A DNA stretch of 64,000 nt, taken from contig NZ_BLIV01000003.1 of the NCBI RefSeq assembly GCF_009811755.1, forward strand, positions 186,001 through 250,000. Direction: 5' to 3'. The first letter of the stretch is position 1, and each line of letters opens with the position of its first letter. The notes under the pieces are model-generated. The model worked only from the letters and a program-made list of their open reading frames with translations. It searched no databases and was not told the origin of the DNA. This stretch comes from Roseobacter cerasinus. Its GTDB lineage: Bacteria > Pseudomonadota > Alphaproteobacteria > Rhodobacterales > Rhodobacteraceae. The translations under genes were made by a program, and so were the position numbers. Below, in pieces: positions 46,159-53,502 of the stretch.

Positions 46159-47889
46159 TCAATGGGATTCCCGCGGGACCTCGGCGCCGCGCTTGCCAAC
46201 GAGGAAGTCTAAATCGGCCCCTTGGTCGGCTTGCAGCACATGGTCGATATAGAGCCTTTGATAGCCAGAGGTCATGTGCGCATCATTGGGCTGCCACGCC
46301 ACGCGCCGTTTTGCCAGTTCTTCGTCGGACACAAGCAATTCCAACGTCCGGTTTGCCACATCAACGGTGATCTGGTCCCCGTTTTTGACAAGCGCGATGG
46401 GCCCACCGGCGGCGGCCTCAGGCGCAGTGTGAAGGATGACGGTGCCAAATGCCGTACCCGACATCCGCGCATCCGAGATCCGCACCATGTCGCGGACACC
46501 CTGCTTGAGGATTTTTTCGGGCAACCCCATGTTACCCACCTCCGCCATGCCGGGATAGCCCTTGGGCCCGCAATTTTTCAGCACAAGGATCGATGTGGCT
46601 GTGACCTCAAGATCGGGGTCATCAATTCGATTTTTATAGTCATCGATGTCTTCGAACACGACGGCAGGGCCGGAATGTTGCATCAGTTCGGGACTTGCCG
46701 CGCTTGGTTTGATGACCGCACCCAGGGGGGCGAGATTGCCGCTCAAGACCGCGATGCCACCGCTCTGCGTTAGCGGCGCATCCGTGGTGCGGATGACGTC
46801 AGGGTTGAAATTCTCTGCCTTGGCGATCTGCTCGGCTATCGTCGAGCCTGAGACAGTGGCGGCATCGCCGTGCAATAAGCCCTTGTCCAAAAGATGCTTC
46901 ATCACGACGGGCAATCCCCCCGCGTAATAGAAATCCTCCATCAGATACTGGCCAGACGGTTGTAGGTTCAAAATTGTGGGAACGTCCCGACCAAGCGCGT
47001 CCCAATCCTGCGACGTAAGCGGCACCTCCAGACGCCCGGCGATCGCGATCAAGTGGAGGATCGCGTTGGTTGACCCACCGATAGCCGCGTTCACGCGAAT
47101 TGCGTTTTCAAAGCTCTCGCGCGTGACAACATCGCTCATCTTGATGTCTTGACGCACCAATTCAACGATGCGTCGCCCGGCATATTGCGACAGCGTGCGA
47201 CGGCGCGCATCCACGGCCGGTGTTGCGGCGTTCTGGGGCATACCCAACCCGAGCGCTTCCACCATGCTGGCCATGGTCGAGGCGGTTCCCATTGTCATGC
47301 AGGCACCAGGGCTGCGCGACATGGCCTGTTCGGCATCCATAAAGTCCGCGAGGGTCATCTCACCGGCACGCATATCTTCCGACATCTTCCACACGGCCGT
47401 GCCTGAGCCGATGTCGCAACCACGGTGCTTGCCGTTCAGCATCGGCCCGCCAGAGACGACGACAGTCGGCAAATCACAACTGGCAGCCCCCATCACCAGC
47501 GAGGGGGTGGTCTTGTCACATCCGCACAGCAGAACCACACCGTCCATGGGATTGGCGCGAATGCTCTCTTCCACGTCCATGCTGGCCAGATTGCGGAACA
47601 GCATCGCCGTGGGGCGAATGTTGTTTTCACCAAGCGACATGACCGGGAATTCGAACGGGACCCCACCGGCCTCCAGCACGCCGCGCTTCACCCTTTCGGC
47701 GAGGTCGCGCAGATGACCGTTGCAGGGAGTGAACTCTGACCACGTGTTGCAAATCCCAATCACGGGGCGCCCATCGAAATTATCAGGCGGCGTGCCTTGG
47801 TTGAGCATCCAGGCGCGGTGGATCGTCGTGTCCTTGTCGGTCCCGCCAAACCAGGCCTGCGAGCGGCGTTTTCTTTTCTCGTCAGTCAT
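46159..47889 (-). CDS. IlvD/Edd-family sugar-acid dehydratase (probable L-arabinonate dehydratase)
   Basis: A 576-residue Fe-S dehydratase that removes water from a sugar acid to give a 2-keto-3-deoxy acid. Cluster cysteines are in NTWSEFTPCNGHLRDLAE, LLCGCDKTTPSLVMGA and PGACMTMGTAST. The C-terminal domain has MSGTAF and the conserved AEVGNMGLPEKIL. The protein is of the sugar-acid clade (about 575 residues, MTDEKRKRRSQAWFGG start), not the isoleucine-valine enzyme. The lactonase remnant upstream, and the epimerase, FAH-type dehydratase and semialdehyde dehydrogenase downstream, all point to oxidation of L-arabinose or a similar sugar to 2-oxoglutarate. Confidence 0.92.
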   Translation of the reverse strand: MTDEKRKRRSQAWFGGTDKDTTIHRAWMLNQGTPPDNFDGRPVIGICNTWSEFTPCNGHLRDLAERVKRGVLEAGGVPFEFPVMSLGENNIRPTAMLFRNLASMDVEESIRANPMDGVVLLCGCDKTTPSLVMGAASCDLPTVVVSGGPMLNGKHRGCDIGSGTAVWKMSEDMRAGEMTLADFMDAEQAMSRSPGACMTMGTASTMASMVEALGLGMPQNAATPAVDARRRTLSQYAGRRIVELVRQDIKMSDVVTRESFENAIRVNAAIGGSTNAILHLIAIAGRLEVPLTSQDWDALGRDVPTILNLQPSGQYLMEDFYYAGGLPVVMKHLLDKGLLHGDAATVSGSTIAEQIAKAENFNPDVIRTTDAPLTQSGGIAVLSGNLAPLGAVIKPSAASPELMQHSGPAVVFEDIDDYKNRIDDPDLEVTATSILVLKNCGPKGYPGMAEVGNMGLPEKILKQGVRDMVRISDARMSGTAFGTVILHTAPEAAAGGPIALVKNGDQITVDVANRTLELLVSDEELAKRRVAWQPNDAHMTSGYQRLYIDHVLQADQGADLDFLVGKRGAEVPRESH

Positions 47890-48287
47890 GATCCAACTGC
47901 CCCCTGAGCCCCAAAGACATGTGGGGCGAGGCCTTCATTCTGCGTGGAAATGCGATAGAGCGAGCCGCTATCGGGGTAGGCGACAAGCTCTGCATCATCG
48001 AGGATGATCCGGGCCGTTGTCACATAGAGATCGGTAAGATCCTGCCCCCCGAAACAGCAGCTCGTCACCATTGGCACAGGCAAGGCAACACTGTGCCGCT
48101 TCGCCCCGTCCGGCGCGAAACAGCCGATCCGACCCTTGGTAATCTGGCACACCCAAAGATTGCCTTCGGCGTCGACGGCCATACCGTCGCAGAGCCCACC
48201 GAACGGCTTCAGGTCGACAAAGACCCGCCGGTTGGAGAGCGCGCCAGTCGCGAGCACCAAGTCGAAGGCAAGGACTTGCCCGTTCAT
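47886..48287 (-). pseudogene. SMP-30/gluconolactonase-type sugar lactonase, N-terminally truncated
   Basis: Only the last 133 residues of a normally ~290-residue beta-propeller remain: GLCDGMAVDAEGNLWVCQITKG (metal-binding Asn/Asp of blade 4-5), VTSCCFGGQDLTDLYVTTAR and the C-terminal PDSGSLYRIS. The homology breaks off just upstream of the ATG used here (at about 48290), so half of the enzyme is missing. It would hydrolyse the sugar lactone before the dehydratase step. Its stop overlaps the dehydratase ATG. With one missing end and one nonsense-broken neighbour, the pathway is probably dead or in decay. Confidence 0.85.
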
Positions 48288-48509
48288 CGTATCACTACCT
48301 GCACGAGGCGGTCGCGTTCTTCCAGCCAGACAACTTGCAGCGGTTCAGGTCGTGGATGCTTGCCAATCAAAAACCTGCATAAGATCCGGGGCATCAATAT
48401 CACAAAGAAACACATGACCATTGCCGTGCATGTCGGTGAGGATTGGATGGGCGACCCAGCCGTGAACCGCTACCAGCTCGAATTGCCCAAGATCGAAGCG
48501 CCAGACTTA
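48288..48509. other. Junction segment with a coding remnant
   Basis: No intact gene. On the minus strand a frame of about 50 codons (roughly 48305-48466) reads LVAVHGWVAHPILTDMHGNG and then VFLCDIDAPDLMQVFDW before a stop. It has protein-like composition but no start and no family I can name. It is probably a fragment of a third gene joined to the lactonase stump. Confidence 0.4.
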
Positions 48510-48863
48510 TCATATATCCTTGGTACGCTCGGCTGGTAGCATGTGGCTAAGACGGGCGCGCCTGACTTTATTGTAGGCAGATTTGACCGTTTCATATTGG
48601 TCCGGCTCCAGTTCAAAAATCCGCACGTAGTCACGGAACGCCTGATCGAGACTCATGTCTTCCGCTCGCTGCCGACAACTCAACCAATCGAAAATGGAGG
48701 CGTAGTCGAGTTTCGACTTCGACCCTAATACCTTACGTTTCTTCCGCCTTACCACTGGTGTTTCGAGGTGTTTGGTCAGCGCGATTTCTTCGTCTTCATG
48801 CGGGTTGAATTCCACGACCGCATCGCAGAGCTTTGAGAAGTAGGCGCGAACGTTGGGCGGCAT
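48510..48863 (-). CDS. Hypothetical protein, possibly 5'-truncated
   Basis: A 117-residue, charged, soluble protein with no recognised domain (NPHEDEEIALTKHLETPVVRRK, then LDYASIFDWLSCRQRAEDMSL and a helical C-terminus). The frame stays open and protein-like for about 35 more codons upstream (up to around 48960), with no ATG, GTG or TTG before a stop. The real N-terminus may be lost or start unusually. The AT content and orphan status mark it as accessory DNA. Confidence 0.5.
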   Translation of the reverse strand: MPPNVRAYFSKLCDAVVEFNPHEDEEIALTKHLETPVVRRKKRKVLGSKSKLDYASIFDWLSCRQRAEDMSLDQAFRDYVRIFELEPDQYETVKSAYNKVRRARLSHMLPAERTKDI

Positions 48864-49021
48864 AGTGTTGAGGTGCGCACGGAGGTGCGCCCACGCGTCA
48901 TAGGCGTCGTTTCCGTCTTCTGCCGTCGAGTTGAGAATCTTATTTCTAACTTCACTGACTCACCAACACGCTGTTCCTACCTGTCTCCCACACCACTCTT
49001 CACGGTGAAGGTGGCAAATTT

Positions 49022-49357
49022 ATGGAGCAAACCAACATGACTACCCAACACCCAATCGAAACGTATCACGAAGAGTGGCGACGTGACCGCGCAATCATTG
49101 ACGAGTTCCTCTACCAACTACGTTGTGGTAAAAAACCAGAACTGATCAATGACGACGTTATAGGCTGGGAACTTTTTGTGGACGGGCACGGCTACTACCC
49201 GCTCAAAGACTGCGAGGAGATCGTGAACAAGATCATTGAAGAGTTGGCGTTTCACTACCAACGTTTGTCCGCAGCACTTGGAGACCCAAACCTTCAACAC
49301 AACCACTTGGCCTTCAAGACAATGCGCGACCACGTGCGCCCAGCGACAGGAGCATAA
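49022..49357 (+). CDS. Hypothetical small acidic protein near tRNA-Thr
   Basis: A 111-residue protein of unknown function: charged helices (TYHEEWRRDRAIIDEFLYQLR), an aromatic GYYPLKDCEEIVNKIIEELAF and a polar tail. ATG at 49022 is used; the ATG at 49037 (MTTQHPIE) has the better ribosome site, GGAGCAAACC, and may be the true start. It is followed by an 11-bp terminator-like hairpin. No partner is obvious. Confidence 0.6.
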   Translation: MEQTNMTTQHPIETYHEEWRRDRAIIDEFLYQLRCGKKPELINDDVIGWELFVDGHGYYPLKDCEEIVNKIIEELAFHYQRLSAALGDPNLQHNHLAFKTMRDHVRPATGA

Positions 49358-49374
49358 GCAATCGGTAGAGCAAA

Positions 49375-49408
49375 GGTTTAGGCGGGCATTGACACGACCG
49401 CCTAAACC
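49375..49408 (+). terminator. Perfect 11-bp inverted repeat downstream of the small acidic gene
   Basis: GGTTTAGGCGG (49375-49385) and CCGCCTAAACC (49398-49408) are exact reverse complements separated by 12 bases, 18 bases past the stop. No U-run follows, so it is a weak terminator or a processing hairpin. Confidence 0.55.
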
Positions 49409-49576
49409 ACTCAATTCGTCTGACTTTCCAGCAGAATGGGTCTTGCACTCATCGCATTTTGCAATTACACGACCGCCCACCAGCGTTGGTGAAAATCGGC
49501 AAAATTGCAAAACAATTGCATAGCCAAAACTTCAATCAACGTTGAACGCGAAAAAATATAACATTTTCAAGCGTTT

Positions 49577-49652
49577 GCCCCTATAGCTCAGCTGGTAGAG
49601 CAACTGATTTGTAATCAGTAGGTCCGCGGTTCGAGTCCGTGTGGGGGCACCA
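49577..49652 (+). tRNA. trnT: tRNA-Thr (anticodon UGU)
   Basis: A full cloverleaf is readable: acceptor GCCCCTA (49577-49583) with TGGGGGC (49642-49648), one G-T pair; D arm with the conserved AGCTCAGCTGGTAGAGC; anticodon stem ACTGA/TCAGT with loop TTTGTAA (anticodon TGT); T arm GGTTCGAGTCC; encoded CCA at 49650-49652. The 3' half, including the T arm, is overlapped on the opposite strand by the end of a serine recombinase gene, the usual sign that it serves as an integration site. Confidence 0.97.
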
Positions 49653-51186
49653 TATTTAATTTTCCAGCGTGGTTTTCAGCTAAGGCATTGAACGGAAACG
49701 CTATTTCTGGTGTTCGAGGTCCCTTGTCTCGGTGGTAGTGAAGGGGGGCTGTGAGGACCAGTTTGAGGATCGCACGGCGTAATTCGAAGCTGCCTTTTTC
49801 CCAGGCTTTCCAGGGGTTTGCGAGGAACTTGAGGGTGTGTTCGAGCGCCTCCTCGAACGACCGGCGTGGTTGTCCCTGATTTTGCAGTTTTTCTTCGAGT
49901 GCAGCCTTGTTCAACTCCAGTTCGTTGAAGCGCTTTTCAAGGCTGGTCGCGAGACGCTCGTTCGTCGTTCCAACGATCTTGTCGAGAATCTCTTCTGACT
50001 TGCGCGCTGTGGCCTTGATCTGCGTCTGGAGTTCTTTGCGGCCCTGCTCTACGCTTTCGATCTGCTGGTCCCAGGCTATCCGGAACATCCTTCGCGCGAG
50101 TGCAAAGGCTGGCTTCGTCGGTGTGATGTTCTGCAATAATTCCTCAAACTCGCCCTCCAGCTTGTCACGGGCAATCGACTTGCCGTAGCTGGCGCAGTTT
50201 TTGGTCTGGCAGACGTAATAGGCGTACTTCTTACGTTTGCCCTGCGACCAAGCCGAGCGGTAGGGCACGCCGCAATCACCGCAGCACACAGCACCGCGCA
50301 GGACGAAGTCGCGGTTGATGTCGGCGCGCATGGGCACCTTTGCCACGCCTGTGCGGCGCTCCTGAATGCGCTGGAGGGTAGATGCACTGATCAGGCCTGC
50401 ATGGTGTCCCTGCCGCAGTGTAATGCCCCAGGGCGGATGCTCGATCATGCCGGCATAGATCGGGCGGGTGAGCAGATTGGTCACGCGCTGTGGATGGACC
50501 GCGCCGTTGCGGCCTTTTGGGAAGACCGGCTGATCTTGTAAGAAGCGTTGGACTTCGGCTTGCGTACCGAAGCGACCTAAAGCGTAGCCATTGAGCGCTT
50601 CTTCGATCACGCTCGCCAGAGGCTCGTCACGGACCAGCAGTTTGCCGTGCGAGCCGTCCTTCTCATATTTGTAGCCCATGGGTGCCGGGAACACCCAGTA
50701 GCCGCGCTTCATGCGCTCTTTCATCTTCTGCAGGGTCTGGCGCCCGTTCTGCTCGCGTTCCAGCTCGCCCTGCGCTGCAATGATGGTTTCGATGAACTTG
50801 CCTTCGGGCGTGTCTTCAAAGCGGAAGTTCAGACATTCCACTTTTGCGCCGCGCATCGCGAAGGCCTTGCGGAGCTTGATATGGAATTCGGTGTCACGAG
50901 CAAAGCGCTTGAGATCATCGAAGATCACGACATAAGGCTTGCCCTTCTGCGCATCGAGATAGCTCAGCAGGGCCACCATGCCGGGACGCTTCATGAAGTC
51001 GCCGCCGCCGGAGACATCATCGGGAAAGACAGCCTCGACAGCGTAGCCTTTCTGGGCGGCATACTCACGGCAGCGGGATTCCTGGCTTTCGAGCCCGTGG
51101 CCCTGCGTGGCTTGCTTGGTACCTGAGACCCGGCAATATATCAGAGCGGCCTGTTCAGGCTTTATCTGTCGTTGGGAGTTCTGCAT
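49615..51186 (-). CDS. Large serine recombinase (site-specific integrase)
   Basis: A 523-residue recombinase of the resolvase/invertase large class. Residues 10-155 are the catalytic domain, with the nucleophile Ser in LIYCRVSGTKQ and VIFDDLKRFARDTE. Next is the recombinase domain (GYALGRFGTQAEVQRFLQ, then RVTNLLTRPIYAGMIEHP). A zinc-ribbon has CCGDCGVPYR and QTKNCASYG, followed by a long coiled coil (residues 385-465). The last 12 residues, VPPHGLEPRTY with stop, are encoded by the antisense of the tRNA-Thr 3' half. The integrase therefore acquires its C-terminus from the attachment site and probably catalyses integration there. The start ATG overlaps the next upstream gene by 25 bases. Confidence 0.92.
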   Translation of the reverse strand: MQNSQRQIKPEQAALIYCRVSGTKQATQGHGLESQESRCREYAAQKGYAVEAVFPDDVSGGGDFMKRPGMVALLSYLDAQKGKPYVVIFDDLKRFARDTEFHIKLRKAFAMRGAKVECLNFRFEDTPEGKFIETIIAAQGELEREQNGRQTLQKMKERMKRGYWVFPAPMGYKYEKDGSHGKLLVRDEPLASVIEEALNGYALGRFGTQAEVQRFLQDQPVFPKGRNGAVHPQRVTNLLTRPIYAGMIEHPPWGITLRQGHHAGLISASTLQRIQERRTGVAKVPMRADINRDFVLRGAVCCGDCGVPYRSAWSQGKRKKYAYYVCQTKNCASYGKSIARDKLEGEFEELLQNITPTKPAFALARRMFRIAWDQQIESVEQGRKELQTQIKATARKSEEILDKIVGTTNERLATSLEKRFNELELNKAALEEKLQNQGQPRRSFEEALEHTLKFLANPWKAWEKGSFELRRAILKLVLTAPLHYHRDKGPRTPEIAFPFNALAENHAGKLNMVPPHGLEPRTY

Positions 51187-51524
51187 GGATGCGCCTCATC
51201 GTTTTGGGTTGAACGGGGTGCAACTGTTTCATGCGCTGTATCTTCTTTGGTAAGCAACGATAGCACATCGACGCGGAGTGCGCGAAGATTTTTTGATGTG
51301 TTATCAACAGCCTCACCGTTAATCGGTGCGACGGAAACGCCGAGTTCGGCGAAGATGGTGACGATGTTCCAGAAGGTCATCAAAAACGCGCGCGCCTGCT
51401 CTTCATCCAGATCACCGCAAAGCGGATCGTCTCCAAACTCTTCCAGAAGCTCATCTTCCAATGTCCTTTGCGCGGGCGTCTCTGATGGGCAGCCCACATC
51501 GTTGTTTTGTTCCTTATCTGTCAT
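51162..51524 (-). CDS. Small acidic protein paired with the serine integrase (copy 1)
   Basis: A 120-residue, Asp/Glu-rich soluble protein with a hydrophobic central helix, FWNIVTIFAELGVSVAPI (near residue 52). No named family. It overlaps the recombinase start. A second gene of the same type (copy 2, 52360-52668) sits before the second recombinase. Both share the pattern W-x-I-[AV]-x-[MI]-F-x-[DE]-L-G followed by a Pro-containing loop. A role as accessory factor or control protein of the recombinase is inferred from this repeated pairing. Confidence 0.7.
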   Translation of the reverse strand: MTDKEQNNDVGCPSETPAQRTLEDELLEEFGDDPLCGDLDEEQARAFLMTFWNIVTIFAELGVSVAPINGEAVDNTSKNLRALRVDVLSLLTKEDTAHETVAPRSTQNDEAHPCRTPNDR

Positions 51525-51601
51525 GGATCGGTCCTTTCATAAAAGAGGCGCTGGCCCGTTTTCAGAGCACAGCGCCTGCTTAAGGTCATGATGGGCACGC
51601 T

Positions 51602-52375
51602 TCAGCGTTCCATGCGCGGCTGAGAGTGGTTTTGCCCGGAGCGTTCACGAAACCGTTCTGGCGTACCGCCACCGCGACGATCAGACTGGCGCGACTCGCC
51701 CTGGTCGTAAGACTGTTGCTGGTTGCGTGTCAGAGCCTGTTCCCGGCGTAGATGCAGCGCATGGGCGCGGACTTCGCTGATCAGATCCTTGACCCGCGGA
51801 AGCTCGCTATCGGAGAACGAGTTGGTCTCCTGTAGCTTGCCGTTGCGGTCTTCATAGACCTTGGCGAGGCTTACCGTGCAATAGAATACGGCGTAGCCGT
51901 TCATCATACGGCCTTTCATGCGGTTGGAGGTTTGTTCTGCGTTCTTCTCACGTTGATGTTGCGCAACCGAGGCCAGCATATGCTCGACCAGCCGCGAGTC
52001 GCTGTCTTCACCAAATTCAATCGACGGGCTTTCCAGGATGCCACCCGCATCGGCCAAGGTTTCGCGCAGCTTGATATGGGCCTGCACGTTCCGGGCAAAG
52101 CGGCTGATGTCGTCAATGATGACGACAATGCTGTCTTTCTTGTTCAGACGCAGGAAGGATAACATGCGATCCATGGCAGGGCGACGTTCGAACTTGCCGG
52201 ACATATCGTCAGAAAAGACCTCAACAACGTCATAGTCTTTGTAGGTCGCGTATTCCCGGCAACGATTTTCCTGAGACGCCAGACCATCCCCCTCCCGCAC
52301 CTGTTTTGCGCCGGAGACACGGGTGTAGATCACCGCTTTAGTGGGTTTGATTGTGGTGTTTACTGATCCGTCCAT
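51602..52375 (-). CDS. Serine recombinase catalytic domain with a non-recombinase C-terminus (chimeric)
   Basis: A 257-residue protein. Residues 12-150 are a resolvase catalytic domain with the nucleophile Ser in VIYTRVSGAKQVREGDG and VVIIDDISRFARNVQAHIK. After the linker RMKGRMMNG the usual recombinase and zinc-ribbon domains are missing. A different sequence follows (FYCTVSLAKVYEDRNGKLQ, then a Gln/Arg-rich basic tail, RRGGGTPERFRERSGQNHS). It may be a fusion of two genes by deletion, or a stand-alone regulator. It keeps the catalytic Ser but would need a DNA-binding partner. Copy 2 of the small acidic protein precedes it and overlaps its start by 16 bases. Confidence 0.75.
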   Translation of the reverse strand: MDGSVNTTIKPTKAVIYTRVSGAKQVREGDGLASQENRCREYATYKDYDVVEVFSDDMSGKFERRPAMDRMLSFLRLNKKDSIVVIIDDISRFARNVQAHIKLRETLADAGGILESPSIEFGEDSDSRLVEHMLASVAQHQREKNAEQTSNRMKGRMMNGYAVFYCTVSLAKVYEDRNGKLQETNSFSDSELPRVKDLISEVRAHALHLRREQALTRNQQQSYDQGESRQSDRRGGGTPERFRERSGQNHSQPRMER

Positions 52376-52668
52376 GGGGCCTCCTCGTGTTTGTCTTGAT
52401 GGGTGGTGTCTTGCTCCAGCAAGTATAGCAGATCGGGCGGATCATCGGACAAAGGATCATCCGGTTCTCCACAGATTTGGGTCACGGGATTGAGGTCAAA
52501 GCCCAAGTCCACAAACATCACAGCAATGGACCAGAGCGTTTCGATCAGCTCTTTCTGTTGATCCAGAGGTATGTCGCTCTCTTTGAGCATTGCGGCATAG
52601 ACTTCCCAGTCGATGCTTAAGGTTGGGCGTGATGGCAAATCATCACAGCTGTTGGTTGGCGCGGGCAT
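52360..52668 (-). CDS. Small acidic protein paired with the second recombinase (copy 2)
   Basis: A 102-residue acidic protein with the same layout as the copy beside the integrase: an N-terminal Pro-rich part, then ELIETLWSIAVMFVDLGFDL (hydrophobic helix) and a Pro/Asp-rich end. The ATG at 52666-52668 is chosen because AAAGGAGCGCCCT lies just upstream. Function unknown; it may be an accessory or inhibitor of the adjacent recombinase. It overlaps that gene by 16 bases. Confidence 0.7.
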   Translation of the reverse strand: MPAPTNSCDDLPSRPTLSIDWEVYAAMLKESDIPLDQQKELIETLWSIAVMFVDLGFDLNPVTQICGEPDDPLSDDPPDLLYLLEQDTTHQDKHEEAPWTDQ

Positions 52669-52929
52669 AGGGCGCTCCTTTCTTCTATAGATTTTGGGAA
52701 AATGTGGTTCGATTGGCGTTCTCCGAAATCGGGCGCACAATCAGAACAAATATAGAACATGTTCTCACATCTTCCGCCACAGCACAAGGAAAATTTGTGA
52801 ATATTTTCCTAGGCTTGCGGGAAAGGTAGCATGCCACGCCAGCGAAATGCCGGGTGTTCAGAGGGTGAATGCGGGTGGAAATCCAAGCAATGCCTTGGCT
52901 GACAGCAGTTCACGCGGTAGCCAGAGTGC

Positions 52930-53502
52930 ATGGCATTCGATCCGAAAAACACAGCGCACAAAGCGCAGCTTCACCCGGTTATCATCGCCGTCGCGCAGTT
53001 GACTGACCTGCGATATGAGGATGTGCTAGATTTGTCTTCTGATCAGCCTTGGGCAAGAAGCCCGGACTACAAACGAAATATCCGCAGCGGCCAGTTCTCA
53101 CATGTGCGCGCCAAAGCGATCTATGACTGGTTGCAGGACCATCACTTCGTGACGGCGCATAAACATGCACCGGGGATATTGGTATTGCTGGAATTGGTCG
53201 GAAACATCGCCAAGACAAGACACACCCTCTCTAAGCTAGCCGCACCAAGCTCACGCTCCTGCCCAGCACCGAAAGGATGCCGGGCAGGACAAACGATGGG
53301 GATACAGACCTATAAAAAGTCGAACACCCCTTCATTTGCCGTAAACCAGGCGACGGTTTCAACGGCGTGGTTGATTTCGTCGTCTGCCGACTGCTCTTCC
53401 TCAACCTTGACCGAGACAGCACCACCGGTACCCAGATCATACCTCAGCCCTGCTGGATCAGGACCAACCAGGGTCTGCATCTCTGCGAAGAAGGCTTCTT
53501 GA
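52930..53502 (+). CDS. Hypothetical protein, only its N-terminal half is credible
   Basis: The frame from ATG 52930 gives about 95 well-formed residues (HPVIIAVAQLTDLRYEDVLDL, WARSPDYKRNIRSGQFSHVR, YDWLQDHHFVTAHKHAPGIL), charged and helical with no named family. It then passes into Ser/Pro-rich sequence that is simply the antisense of the RTX gene end. The true gene probably broke off near 53220, so this may be a remnant that now lies convergent with the RTX gene. Confidence 0.45.
   Translation: MAFDPKNTAHKAQLHPVIIAVAQLTDLRYEDVLDLSSDQPWARSPDYKRNIRSGQFSHVRAKAIYDWLQDHHFVTAHKHAPGILVLLELVGNIAKTRHTLSKLAAPSSRSCPAPKGCRAGQTMGIQTYKKSNTPSFAVNQATVSTAWLISSSADCSSSTLTETAPPVPRSYLSPAGSGPTRVCISAKKAS

Noticed and set aside
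47919-48539. Open frame of 206 codons on the plus strand over the lactonase remnant
   Set aside because: Most of it is antisense of the lactonase; the lactonase motifs on the minus strand are clear.
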